From positions 690,001-754,000 of the forward strand of contig NC_049564.1 of NCBI RefSeq assembly GCF_013368755.1: a DNA stretch of 64,000 nucleotides. Direction: 5' to 3'. The translations under genes were made by a program, and so were the position numbers. The number at the start of each line of letters is the position of its first letter. Positions within the stretch are counted from its first letter, which is position 1. Source of the DNA: Talaromyces rugulosus (Eukaryota; Ascomycota; Eurotiomycetes; Eurotiales; Trichocomaceae). This document shows positions 18,690 to 29,618 of this stretch, piece after piece. The notes below the pieces were generated by a model, which saw nothing but the letters and a program-made list of their open reading frames with translations, did not search any database and was not told where the DNA came from.

Positions 18690-19895
18690 ATGCTACTAGT
18701 AGATGCGTTTGGCATAAACCAAATTCCATCTCCATTAAGATTCGGCCCAAGCAGTAGCCAATTGAACAGAAACAGACGGGCAACAAGTTATTTGATACAA
18801 CCAATGTATAATTTTGCTTATTATGGCTCCCTGAGTATGTTCAGACTACTGCTTGACCATAGTCCAGAATACGCATATTTGCCAGACGAGGAGCGAGTGG
18901 CCCCGGTCTGCATTGCCGCCCGGCAAGGGCATGCTGAGCTCGTCCGGCTCTTGGTTGATGAGTGTAAGGTTTCGGTAAATGTAACCTGCAAGCACTTCAA
19001 TAATACAACCCCACTGCACCACGCTACTGCTGGCGGGAATATCGGCATTGTCAGAATCCTCCTCCAGAATGGAGCCAATCCGGACGCAAGAGGTGGTGAT
19101 CTGAATGCGTCTCCTCTTTGTATCGCCGCACATATTAGATCATATCCTATCGTCAAGCTACTAATTGAAAATGGAGCTGACGTAAACGTGGCTGACAATG
19201 GTGGTCTATTTCCCCTTCATCATGCTGCTCACAATGGACACATGGAAATGGTTTCATTGCTACTCAAGCACGGTGCGAAAGTAGACCCACATGAAAACAA
19301 TAGGAAATCGCCACTGTGGCTTGCTGCTCAATTTGAAAAAACCGAGATCGTGAGAGTTCTATTAGAGAATGGCGCCAATCCTGAAACCACCGACATCAAG
19401 TTCGCCCGACGCCCACTCCATCAAGCCGCGCTGGGCGGGCATCTTGAAATAGCCAGTATGTTGCTAAAGGAAAAGGTGGAAGTCGACGCAGTCGACGGCG
19501 GTGGATGTACACCTTTACTACTCGCTGCACATAAGGGGCATCTTGAACTGGTCAAGATGCTACTGGAAGCAGAAGCGAACGTCAATTTGGCAGAAAACTA
19601 CGGGACCAACGCTCTATGGATTGCTGCTCAACTGGGATTCACCAAAATTGTGAAGGTACTACTGAGTTACAACAGTTTTGTTAGTTCAGCTGGTCCTTCC
19701 AAGCGATATCCAATTCACCAGGCTGCGCAGAATGGGCATTTGGAGGTTGTGAAATTGCTAGTGGAGTATGACCCGGGGTGTGTCAACTGTCAGGATGAGC
19801 AAGGATCGACCCCGCTCGATATTTCTACCATGGGAAATAATCCTGATAATAGAGCCATAATGGACTATTTGTGCGGATTTTGGTGTCTTACTTGA
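18690..19895 (+). CDS. Ankyrin-repeat protein (5' end uncertain)
   Basis: From the first in-frame ATG (18690) the frame gives 401 aa, nearly all ankyrin repeats: about nine 33-residue units with TPLHHA, SPLCIAAH, FPLHHAAHNGH, SPLWLAAQ, RPLHQAALGGH, TPLLLAAHKGH, ALWIAAQLG, YPIHQAAQNGH and a capping TPLDIS unit. Ankyrin stacks bind partner proteins; no enzymatic domain is attached. The frame is open further left without an ATG, and a good 3' splice site lies at 18671 (branch-like CTGAC, then TGTACACAG) with the downstream exon in phase, so the true start may be in an upstream exon I cannot place. Such proteins are numerous and fast-evolving in filamentous fungi, which fits the accessory segment. 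Confidence 0.8.
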   Translation: MLLVDAFGINQIPSPLRFGPSSSQLNRNRRATSYLIQPMYNFAYYGSLSMFRLLLDHSPEYAYLPDEERVAPVCIAARQGHAELVRLLVDECKVSVNVTCKHFNNTTPLHHATAGGNIGIVRILLQNGANPDARGGDLNASPLCIAAHIRSYPIVKLLIENGADVNVADNGGLFPLHHAAHNGHMEMVSLLLKHGAKVDPHENNRKSPLWLAAQFEKTEIVRVLLENGANPETTDIKFARRPLHQAALGGHLEIASMLLKEKVEVDAVDGGGCTPLLLAAHKGHLELVKMLLEAEANVNLAENYGTNALWIAAQLGFTKIVKVLLSYNSFVSSAGPSKRYPIHQAAQNGHLEVVKLLVEYDPGCVNCQDEQGSTPLDISTMGNNPDNRAIMDYLCGFWCLT

Positions 19896-21007
19896 ATGGG
19901 CTGAGGTGACCGAATAATAACCGTGAAATCTATTGATTCATTCGTTGTTTGTTCTCAGTTTAGACATCAAGCTCATTCAATTGTTTTCCCAACTCGGAAG
20001 CAGTATATGTTGATGGCTGCACCAAAAGACCAAAGATGCCTTGGGGAGTCAATCTATGGTTTATACACAATGTCTGGAAATCTGGATCCAGCAGACCTTA
20101 AATGTTATAGCTGCATATTTAGTCTTGTACGAGATAGGATAAATACCGATGTCTTTGTTACCCATGTCAAATTCATCTTTAGAGCCACTTATCAAACAAT
20201 ACTACAAGGAGGCTGATCAGATATCAGTTGAAGTGAAGAGGACAAGAATTATTGGACCGCTAGCCAGGCATCTCCATCCATAGGAAATGGACTAATATTC
20301 GACATCTGCCGGGTATGTACGTGTCGGCAGGTTGAACTCCCTTTTAGGCAAGTTGGGATTGATATCAAAAGCGTTTAGGTAATGTTTCAGGACTGAGAGC
20401 AATGCAAGAATTGCCAGGCTTGCCATAGCGAAGGAGACATGGCTGGAGAAATTGTGTGTAGCCTGGGAACTCTACGGGAGATTAGACATTGGAGATCGCG
20501 ACTATGGCACACTGATGCGGGTGGGATTCAAATTGATTGGATTGATCAAGGACAATGGCCCAAATATCAAAGATGTTGTCAATGATTTTATGGTGGGAGG
20601 GAGACGTTTAAGGCGCGGGATGTCGGGAGATGCTGGCTGTGGTGGGTAGGAAGAAGAAGAAAGACTAGAACATGAATTCGTTAGACTCTTGCCCCTGGCA
20701 GACTATGATGACTCTGTAGATGTAGTCAATCTTCACGGAGCAATAAATATGATGTGGCGCTAGTTGACGTACCACGTCGTCCCGCCCGCCGACTCCACCT
20801 GGAAACTCGTGTTTCTCTCCCCTGCAAAACGTCCCTGGGTAGCCATTCAACGACTTTGCTGTTATACTTTGTTCGGATACTTCTCTATTCTTAGCTGAGA
20901 ACCTAATTCCTACCGCTGGCGGCATCATGTTCCGGAATTTTTAGATACACACAGCAAGAACCGAGCGAGCGCATTCTGACGGAGGACACGCACCAGCAAG
21001 CAACACA
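19896..21007. other. Intergenic with possible gene debris
   Basis: 1.1 kb without a gene I can support. From a plausible acceptor (AATGTTTCAG, about 20390) to TAG 20647-20649 the plus strand reads TWLEKLCVAWELYGRLDIGD then MRVGFKLIGLIKDNG, which looks like a real C-terminal protein segment, but the sequence upstream has stops in all frames. It may be the tail of a lost gene. The right end holds the promoter of the ZIP transporter. Confidence 0.4.
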
Positions 21008-22342
21008 ATGGAGGGCCTCTTCACGCTGCTCATTTTGAGCGTCGTGATGGCCATTACGTGAGAGAATTCGCTGCCTTGAGGTCTCCTCAAGGAGGGGATA
21101 GTGTCATTGCTAACATTTTGTCGGGCGATACAGGTCTTTTCTCGTTGGGGCATTACCACTCACTTTCACATTATCTCCGTCGCAACTTCGATTCATCTCG
21201 TCCCTGGGCATGGGCGTCCTTGTCGGCACGGCTCTGGTTATTATCATCCCGGAGGGAGTCGAAACGTTATACAGCTCACAGCAGAAATCTCATTCGAGCC
21301 TTCAATCGCGCGCGGTGGATGTCAGATGGTCGCACCAAAACTTACCTGGTCTTCTCCCGCGGGATGTGCCTGAGATCTTGAATCTACCAGGACCTGTGAT
21401 ACCCGATGTCGCATCTACAGCAGAATTCACACCGACCAGCCCGGAAAAGTCAGAGAGGGGCCCGGCGGACGAGGGCACCAGTGCGCAGAACGATCAGGAC
21501 GACCACCACGACGAAGACGAAGCCGGAGCCCTCCACGCGTGGATTGGCATTTCGCTAGTCAGCGGTTTTATTTTGATGTACCTGATCGACAGGCTGCCCG
21601 CATACGTCACACCTCCGAAACCAAAGCGGCTTCCCTATCACATTTCTCTGGATAACCTGGGCGCATCTGGCTTGCGACGTAGCTCTTCGCCTAGTCGAGG
21701 GGAAGGGCTGCTGGAGAACGACGGCCGTGCCAATTCGTCTAGCAACCATAGCTTTGCCATGACCACTGGGCTGGTCATCCACGCTGCGGCCGATGGGATT
21801 GCACTCGGGGCGTCTGGGTCTAATTCGAGCTTAAGCTTTATTATCTTCTTAGCTCTGCTCGTCCATAAAGCGCCCGCAGCGTTTGGGCTCACCTCGGTGC
21901 TGCTAAAGCACGGGCTTTCCAGTCGAGCGGCGCGAGGACATCTACTGGTTTTCAGCCTGGCGGCCCCGGTTGGCGCTATTCTAACGTTCCTTGCTATCCA
22001 AACCCTGGGATCTGGCGTTGGAGGCGACGAGAGCTCACACCGGTGGCGTACCGGTGTATTGCTTTTATTTTCAGCCGGCACATTCTTGTAAGTTATCCTC
22101 TTACCAGATCAGGTTTCTCACTACGTCTTATCGGATTGTCCATACTAACAGCTAGTCTCAACAGATACGTAGCCATGCACACTATGCAGGAGAATGCTCC
22201 TCAACCATCCCGGGACTCTCACAGCAACGGCTACGTGGATTCTCGGGATTCTCCCAAACACAAGGAGTCAGTCAAAGATCTAGCCGTTTCAGTCGCTGGC
22301 ATGATACTGCCGCTATTCTTGCAGATCGGTCATGCGCACTGA
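21008..22342 (+). CDS. ZIP-family metal transporter, ZIP9/ATX2 type
   Basis: ZIP proteins move Zn2+ or Mn2+ into the cytosol; the ATX2/ZIP9 branch acts in Golgi or vesicle membranes (Mn homeostasis in yeast). Three exons, 21008-21057, 21134-22087 and 22165-22342, give 393 aa; introns begin GTGAGA and GTAAGT and end ACAG and ACAG. The start MEGLFTLLILSVVMAIT is followed by SFLVGALPLTF and GMGVLVGTALVIIIPEGVE (helices 1-2). A cytosolic loop rich in acidic residues and His (DQDDHHDEDEAGALHAW) precedes helix 3. The metal-site helices are TTGLVIHAAADGIALGAS (His and Asp ligands) and LVHKAPAAFGL (HK pair), as in ZIP9 proteins; helix 8 ends the protein (VAGMILPLFLQIGHAH). The gene looks intact and begins the conserved part of the window. 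Confidence 0.92.
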
Positions 22343-23957
22343 GAAGGCCCGTTGGCATAATGAACTATAATGATTTAGGTCGATGTCGGGTGAAGATTTT
22401 ACATATATAGAGACTCGGTTTTCATGCAGTTCCAACGGTGGAGCTATGTTTTTCTGTTGGATTGTTTTTGTGCGACTCGCGCTTGTGTCATATCTGTATA
22501 TTTGTACAATAGGGTTTTCCTTTGCTGTGCGTGGTATTTTGCATATATACTCGAGTTTTTGAATTTAGATTCAATATTTCCCACGAGAGGAGATAGATAT
22601 CGTGACGACATTCATGTTTCATAGATCTGTTCCATGGATCATCATTAGTGCCAATGTGACTCGGAAAGTTTAGCATCATTCCTATGTAATGACCAGGACC
22701 ATGAATCTTGGGAAGATCTCGACGAATGAGAAGAGAGACGCTGCACTGTTGACTGTTGCACATGTACTACCAACGTCCATCCTATCGTTTTTGACCCTCT
22801 CTCCCAAGACGGAATAACCTCGACTCATCCATCTTCCGCTTCATCAGGGCCGATCACGAGAATGCGGGGAGTGTGGATGCGCACTTGCTGATGCAGATCT
22901 GGACGCAGGACGATGCAGGTCAACGCCAATTGCCACAGATCTCGATGCGATTTTTGGATTTACTGTCGCACGATGCACATGGAAGCCCTACCCGCGCTCG
23001 GTGTCAAGTGGAGCCCTCTGCAGCAGGCTAGATCAACGTCCATCGCGGTCGAGAAGGTGAAGAAGGTGAAGAAGGATTGGAAGTCGGAATAGTCGAGAGA
23101 GTTGTGTGAGAGAGTGACTGGGAGAGAAAGGGTCCAACGAGGCAAGCGCAAGCACGTGTGGTGCGCACCTGCCCTCGGTGCATCGACACCCGACAGTCTT
23201 TACTCTTCACTCTTTAATCTTCAACCTTCAACCTTCAATCGTCAATCGTCAATTCACCTCCAAGAAACTCCGGGCCACTGCTTGCGAATCAGCTGTCCAT
23301 GAGCGTCATTTCGACATCTCCACCCTGCCACCGCTGCTTGCTGCTAACAACCGCCGCCGCCGATTGCAGCAGGGCCGACCACTCAGCGCCCACGCGGAGT
23401 CGCCGCCGAGTCGACTAACCACAGTCTACTGCTGCTTCTCTGGTCGCTGCTTTCTAATCACCAAACTAGCGGTTACGACGATGCTACTGATGCTCCCCCG
23501 TCGCTCCTGGCTGGCCCATCGTCCTCAGCGCGATTAACCAAATCACGATAGCTCAGCGATCGACCTCAACTAAGCCGAAGCCGAAGCGGTCTCGACTGAC
23601 CCCCCCCAGCCAACAGAATCCCCCTCCTCGTCTCCTCTCCTCTCCTTCCAGCGAGCCCGATTCTTCTGGGCCAGTGTCTTCGTCTCCGTCTCGAAAAATC
23701 CTACGACCTTGACTGGACGGCGGACCCGCCCGTCGACTAATTATTGCTTATCCGGAAATTGTACCCTCTCCAGAGACTCCACATGCCTCACCGTGCGTTC
23801 ATCACGGGCCTTGGATGAAACCTCAAACTGCACCATCCTCTGACGCTTTTTTCACCCTGTCTCTGAACCACGTCCTGGAGAGGAAACCAGGCCGGACAGA
23901 CGGACTGCCAGGGTGAGGTCTGTCTTTACAAACTGCACGCTTTCGTCCCAGACTCCC
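22343..23957. promoter_or_regulatory. Long upstream region and probable leader of the F-box/WD40 gene
   Basis: 1.6 kb between two co-oriented genes. The left 500 nt are AT-rich 3' sequence of the transporter. From about 22860 the base composition turns GC- and pyrimidine-rich, with short tandem repeats (GAAGGTGAA units near 23050; TTCAACC and GTCAATC units near 23218-23252) and C-runs. This looks like the long 5' leader of a regulator gene, with several short upstream frames, rather than coding sequence. Confidence 0.45.
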
Positions 23958-26198
23958 ATGGCTGCGCGGTATACGCCGCCGCGCTCCTTGGGCCAACACA
24001 GAGCCTCGTTGCGAGATAGCAACGGCAACAACGAAAGCCCTATCCCTCGCAGTGTCCCCGTGCCGCTAGATAACATGCCTCCCCGAGGCTCCGGTGGCGC
24101 CGCAGACCTCGACTCGACATCACATCCAAAACCTCTCCCGACTCCCAGCAAATCCGGATCCCCTCTTCCTTCCAACCTCTTCCCCTCTGCACCTGCCTCG
24201 CCGCCGACTCCAGCGCCCAGCCCAACGCCTCATCACAACTTGTCTGGCTGGCGACCCGCCGAAGATGATGATGGAGATGTTGGAAACAACCTGTTATTGA
24301 AGGCCCAAATACACTTTAGCTCGCTGGGCAGTGCCCAGAGGCAGAAATTTCTCGTGGACATCTTGAACCTCTGCGATAACCAACAGCTTAGTTTTATCTC
24401 GAGTGTGATCGGTCCACGATTAAGGAAGGATCCCTTTCAGGCTTTTCCAAATGAAATCTGCCTGAGGGTAAGACCTCCATCGACGGATATTGTATCATAT
24501 TCTTACTGACTAAATTTGATTAGGTGCTTTCGTTCATTGACGACCCCCGAACTCTCGCCCGAGCTTCGCAGGTTTCGAAGCGATGGCACGAACTTCTCAA
24601 CGACGATATTACATGGAAACACTTGTGCGATCGACATGCATACGCATATCAAAGGATGTCTGACGATGAACGGGAATTTGTTGATCCTTTCCACAATAGA
24701 CGTCTTTCTTCATTCAGTTCAGAGAGTCAGCCTTTCTCGAGCTGGAGAAGAAGGTCGACATCGTCTGGCAGCGATACTATAGACGTCATGTCCACAGCAG
24801 ATGACCATATGGAGTCGTCTTGGCCGATGTCTCCGGTCTATAGACACCGGGTTCAGCCTTCCTCGTATCGAATTCATTTTAAACAAAAGTACATGGTCGA
24901 GTCAGCATGGAATAAAGGCGGTCGGTGCTCCCTGAGACACATAACACCCGATCAGGGTGTTGTGACGAGTCTTCATTTGACACCAAAGTATATCGTCGTT
25001 GCACTGGACAATGCCAAGATTCATGTTTACGACACGCACGGTGGAAGACAAAGGACGCTACATGGTCATGTTATGGGTGTATGGGCCATGGTTCCTTGGG
25101 ATGATTTATTAGTTAGTGGCGGCTGTGACCGAGAGGTGCGGGTGTGGAACATGGTTACAGGGTTCGTCGATACTTGGGACTTCTTTCCGCATGCATTAGT
25201 GCTAACTAGCTTTTAGGGCATGCACTCATCTGCTCCGTGGTCATACATCAACGGTACGATGTTTGAAAATGTCAGATAAAAACACAGCAATTTCAGGTTC
25301 ACGGGATACGACCTTGAGAATATGGGATCTTGTCACTGGAAATTGCCGTGCTGTTCTAGTCGGCCATCAGGCCAGTGTCAGGTGCCTTGGCATCCATGGC
25401 GACTTGGTTGTTTCCGGGAGTTACGACACAATGGCTCGAGTTTGGAGTATCTCGGAAGGACGGTGTTTACGCACGTTGACCGGACACTTTAGCCAGATCT
25501 ATGCAATTGCTTTTGACGGCCGCCGAATTGCGACTGGCAGTTTGGATACCAGTGTACGCATATGGGATCCAAATACGGGCCAGTGCCAGGCTGTTCTGCA
25601 AGGCCACACATCCCTTGTTGGACAACTGCAGATGAGAGGAGACACGTTGGTTACCGGTGGGTCAGATGGCTCTGTGCGAGTTTGGTCGTTGAACCGCATG
25701 GCGCCCATCCATCGACTTGCCGCACACGACAACAGCGTGACCAGCTTGCAGTTCGATAGCACTCGCATCGTCAGTGGCGGTAGTGATGGCCGGGTCAAAG
25801 TTTGGAGCTTGAAGACCGGTCAACTGCTCCGGGAATTGTCTACACCTGCAGAAGCCGTGTGGAGAGTCGCTTTCGAAGAAGAAAAGGCCGTTATCATGGC
25901 CAGCCGGGCGGGTCGTACGGTAATGGAGGTATGTAATTGTTTTGGCTTGATGTCGCTGCCACTGTGCTAATCCTTGCCTCAGGTCTGGTCTTTTGCCCCT
26001 CCTGCTGAAGACCTGTTTGACGACAACGTGTTGGTCGAGAGTGCGTCCAGCACACCAGGCTTAGGCCCAACGAAAGAGAATAATAACGAAGATACCACAA
26101 ATCGCCAGCCGCCTGCGTCCTCGGAGCCACCACCCGATATATCCCTGTCGGATAGTCCCGATAGGGCCATGTCGGATTCCTCTAGTTCAATATCATAA
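23958..26198 (+). CDS. F-box/WD40 SCF substrate receptor, Cdc4/FBXW7 type
   Basis: Such proteins recruit phosphorylated targets to the SCF ubiquitin ligase. Four exons, 23958-24467, 24524-25161, 25217-25928 and 25983-26198, join in frame to 691 aa. Residues 1-130 are low-complexity, Pro/Ser-rich. Then comes a helical stretch (FSSLGSAQRQKFLVDIL) and the F-box, split by intron 1 (FPNEICLR / VLSFIDDPRTLARASQVSK, then RWHELLNDDITWKHLC). After a Ser-rich spacer follow about seven or eight WD40 repeats (LHGHVMGVWAMVPWDD, SGSRDTTLRIWDLVTG, SGSYDTMARVWSISEG, TGSLDTSVRIWDPNTG, TGGSDGSVRVWSL, SGGSDGRVKVWSL). The Ser/Pro-rich tail ends SDSSSSIS. Arg residues between blades fit phosphodegron binding. Assignment to the Cdc4 group rests on this layout; the exact orthologue is not certain. 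Confidence 0.9.
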
Positions 26199-27221
26199 CG
26201 ACGAAAAATGCACCTGAGAGTGAATGACGCATATACCGAGACGAGATATAATATATATCATAGCTCGGTTTTGGCCTATACATGACGGAGTTGGCGTTTG
26301 ATATCTTACCTTTTTTGCCTTGAGCAGGTTGGGCGAAATTGCAGCGAATCCAGCATTTGATTAAAATCGACAAATACCCCTCATACCATCACTTTTAATT
26401 GGTACCTTTGTGATGATTAGCTCTGGTTAATACGCAGCATCAGGCTGTTGGTTATAGGCTAGCTTCTGGCTTGCCCTTGGATCTATCTATACCCGAGATA
26501 ACAACCGATGCATTGTCGGGGACTAGTTGTTATTGACTTGTCAAATATATGACGTACTATGATCTACATTGCCCATAATTGTAATCCACCAGTTGCCATG
26601 AAAATCCGTTGTAACATGAGTAAACCTGCGACCAACACCAGTTGACCATGCGGTGTCGCACAAGTGTAATCATTCTTATGGGCTGGCCACGGCGGCGGCG
26701 AAAGTAGTAATTATTTACACATGGGAAGGAAGTGGCCGAGAAGGATCGCGGCGGGGGGGAAATCAATCAGTTCCGCACGGCTTCTTTCTTGTCTTTTCCT
26801 CCAGTCTTCCACTTCACAGCAGTACTATGTGGCCAGCGGCCGTCAAGGATATGTCAATTGATGTTGATATTGTTATTATTTCGTGATTGTCCGATCCACT
26901 TTTGACACACAAACGAACAACAGCCAAAGCAGTCTTTCTTTCTCTCTTCCACGCGGAGGAGGAGAATGAATGCGCCGCCATATCGAATTTGCTCGGCGAT
27001 TCACACGGCTTGCGCCCGCATTATCATTCTGTCTGTGGAAATATAGGGTTTTTATTTGAAGGGAAAAAAAAGAGGGAGCATCTCCAAGTCTTTTTTTCTT
27101 TTTTTCGAAATCGCTGGGCTTGTCGCTGCTTTCCCGTCTCATGAGTCACTCGGCCATATCATGTCTTGACGCGCAATAACCTGGTGACCCTCACACGGCG
27201 ACGACGACGACGAAGACGACC
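26199..27221. other. Intergenic, no gene recognised
   Basis: About 1 kb between two co-oriented genes. The left half is AT-rich 3' sequence, the right half contains poly-purine and poly-T runs and a GAC-repeat (27199-27219) immediately before the next start codon. No RNA or coding feature is supported. Confidence 0.45.
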
Positions 27222-28984
27222 ATGGTGTATAATGGAAAGCCCAGCAGTGGCTGTTACTTGTGCCGGCGGCGGAAAATCAAGGTACGTGCTGGTATATTGT
27301 AGTATATTGCCTTCGAAACCTAACAGTGAATAATCCACAGTGCGATGAGGCGCGGCCGGGTTGTCGCAATTGCGGAATATACGGCAAGGAATGTCCAGGA
27401 TATCGCCCAGCCATCGTCTTCCCAGACGAGAGCAGCAACAATAGCAACAGTAATAGCAACAGCAGCAGCAACAGCAGCAACAACAACAGCAGCAATAACG
27501 ACACGGCGAATCCCAAGAAATGGAAATCGCTAGCCCGAGATCGACGGTTCACCGATGCCGCGTACTCTGCAAACGCCGACACGGATGACTATGCCTTGGT
27601 GCCGAGACCGCGCTGGCTCGCGGAATCCAGCATGGAGGATCGAGCACTGTGTTATTTCTTCGATCAGTATACAATCCCGGAAACCCCGACGGGCGCCCCC
27701 GGTGTCCTAGAGTCGATTCCCCCGCTTTATGTGTTGTGCCGCGAAAACGAAGTCGCCGGGCATCCGTCGTCGTGTCTACGATGGGCAGTCGACGCCGCCG
27801 CGTTGAGCTCCTTTGCACATGAGGCTAATGACCCTGATTTGGCTCTCAAGGCAAGAAAGAAGTACGGAATGGCCTTGCAGAGTCTCCAGGGGACGCTCTC
27901 GTCGCCGGTTGAGAAGGTCCAGGATGGCACGTTGGCTGCAATTCTTTTGCTGGTCCTTTTTGAAGACATCAATGGCGAGCGCACAACCCTGCAGAGCTCA
28001 CACACGGCAGGCCTTGAGCTATTCGCGCGTCTGCATAAGCATAGGAGGCTGGACGGCAAGTATAGCCGGTGTCTTTTCAATTTTGCATATACACAGCTGG
28101 TACGTTATGTCTCGAGAGTGGCCTTGACTATCTACCAATAAACTAACCGAATCTAGCAAATACAAATACTAGGCCTAGGCGGTCGACCGCGGTTTGATTT
28201 ACAATCTCTAATCGAGCTCTTTGACTCATCCGATCCACTACAAAGCCTCATGAGCACAGTGACCAAACTCAGCCAGCTCATTGTGGATGCCCCGGCTCTG
28301 CTCACCACACCACCCCCGGATGCGCCAATGCCGGGTACTGAGGCTTTGTTTAATTACCTGACATATGCCCGGTCCCTCGACACTGAACTCAGCCACTGGT
28401 GCCGAAACGTGCCCGAGCAGTGGCTCCCGCGGATCGTGTATTCGACTACTGGAGAATCCATCATCACATACGCGAGCATCTCTACGGGCTCGTTATGGAA
28501 CTTTTACCGTTCTGCCCGCATCATTCTGCAGGGGGTAATTGACAATATCGTCAATAAACTCGAAGCATTCGGCGAAACACCATCACCTGTGGACGATTTC
28601 ATGATTATTGACGAGAATAATACCCCTGACAACTCAACGTCGGAAAAAAGCACCCCCTACGAAATCGTGCAGAACATGATTGTCGACGTGTGCAGGAGCA
28701 TTCCTTTTACCTTGGGCGATGTTGACTCTAGTGGAAATCCTCTTAATAACAGCAACTTCAACAATACCGACCCGGAGAACATGAGCGCCAGTAATACTCC
28801 GAACCACAGCTCTCGGTTACGTGCGATTGAAGGCTACGAGCTGCTCTGGCCGTTTTGGCATATCCTGACATGCCACTTTTCGACCCCCAAGCAGCGCAGA
28901 CAGGCCAAGGATGCATTGACACGGCTGAACGCCGAGTTGGGAATCAAGCTGGCGTCGAAACTGGTGGCTTTTGCTGATTTTTGA
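27222..28984 (+). CDS. Zn2Cys6 transcription factor with fungal-TF tail domain
   Basis: A fungal-specific DNA-binding regulator of unknown target. Exons 27222-27281, 27341-28099 and 28157-28984 join to 548 aa. The zinc cluster is at residues 11-38: Cys spacing C-x2-C-x6-C-x6-C-x2-C-x6-C, with the first intron falling inside it (CYLCRRRKIK / CDEARPGCRNC). Right after it is a run of Asn/Ser (about 27430-27506, AGC/AAC microsatellite), a flexible and length-variable linker. The remaining ~430 residues are a helical fungal-TF regulatory domain (PLYVLCRENE, LAAILLLVLFEDING, YELLWPFWHILTCHF). Start ATG 27222 gives the cluster close to the N-terminus, as usual. No obvious target cluster adjoins it; both neighbours are housekeeping-type genes. 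Confidence 0.92.
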
Positions 28985-29618
28985 GCTCTTTTCTATCTTG
29001 CACAAAGACCCTTATGAAGAACACGAACAGCGATGATAGTGGTGTAGTTTTAATTCTTGTATATTCCATTCGGTTTGCTTTATTTCTCAAGATAATGTCA
29101 ATATTTTTCTTTCTTCTATTATTATTATACAAAATCAACGTATAGTCTAACCGCGTCCGTCGAGACGGGAGCAGAGCCCGTGACGTCACCACCGCGATCG
29201 ATCGCTGAATTGACTTATTCTCTTAACCAAGTCTGGACTCAATCAAGGCGGATAGTCGGATGCTTCGGCTTGTCTCTGCCGTCGATTGGCCCGCGACAGC
29301 TAGCTGTGCAGGACCATTTCGAGGTTCGTGCTGGTTTATGCAAGCTTTGTGGGCTTGTTATGCGCTGACGTATTGGCCGTCGCATCGGCGCACCTTCTGT
29401 GCCTGGCCTCTTCTTATCTCTTTCCCCTCTCCTGCTCTCTCTAACTAACAATTCATCGTTTTCCTTTCTTCGTTGTCTCTGCAATTGGACTTTTTTTTTC
29501 AAAATCATTGCAACACACCTTCAGTCCAGCGTTCGTGGTTGATCGCTATACGATAAGAGAGTGATAAAGTGCGGAGAAGCGGCACAATCAGGCTATCATC
29601 GTCGTCATCGAGAGCAAA
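28985..29618. promoter_or_regulatory. Upstream region of the phosphate carrier gene
   Basis: 634 nt. AT-rich 3' end of the regulator gene, then a more GC-rich promoter with a long pyrimidine tract (TCTTTCCCCTCTCCTGCTCT, about 29420-29440), typical of strongly expressed fungal housekeeping promoters, and a T9 run near 29492. No gene seen. Confidence 0.45.

Noticed and set aside
27277..27582. Poly-Leu minus-strand frame that looks like a membrane segment
   Set aside because: It is the antisense of the AGC/AAC microsatellite in the Zn2Cys6 gene.
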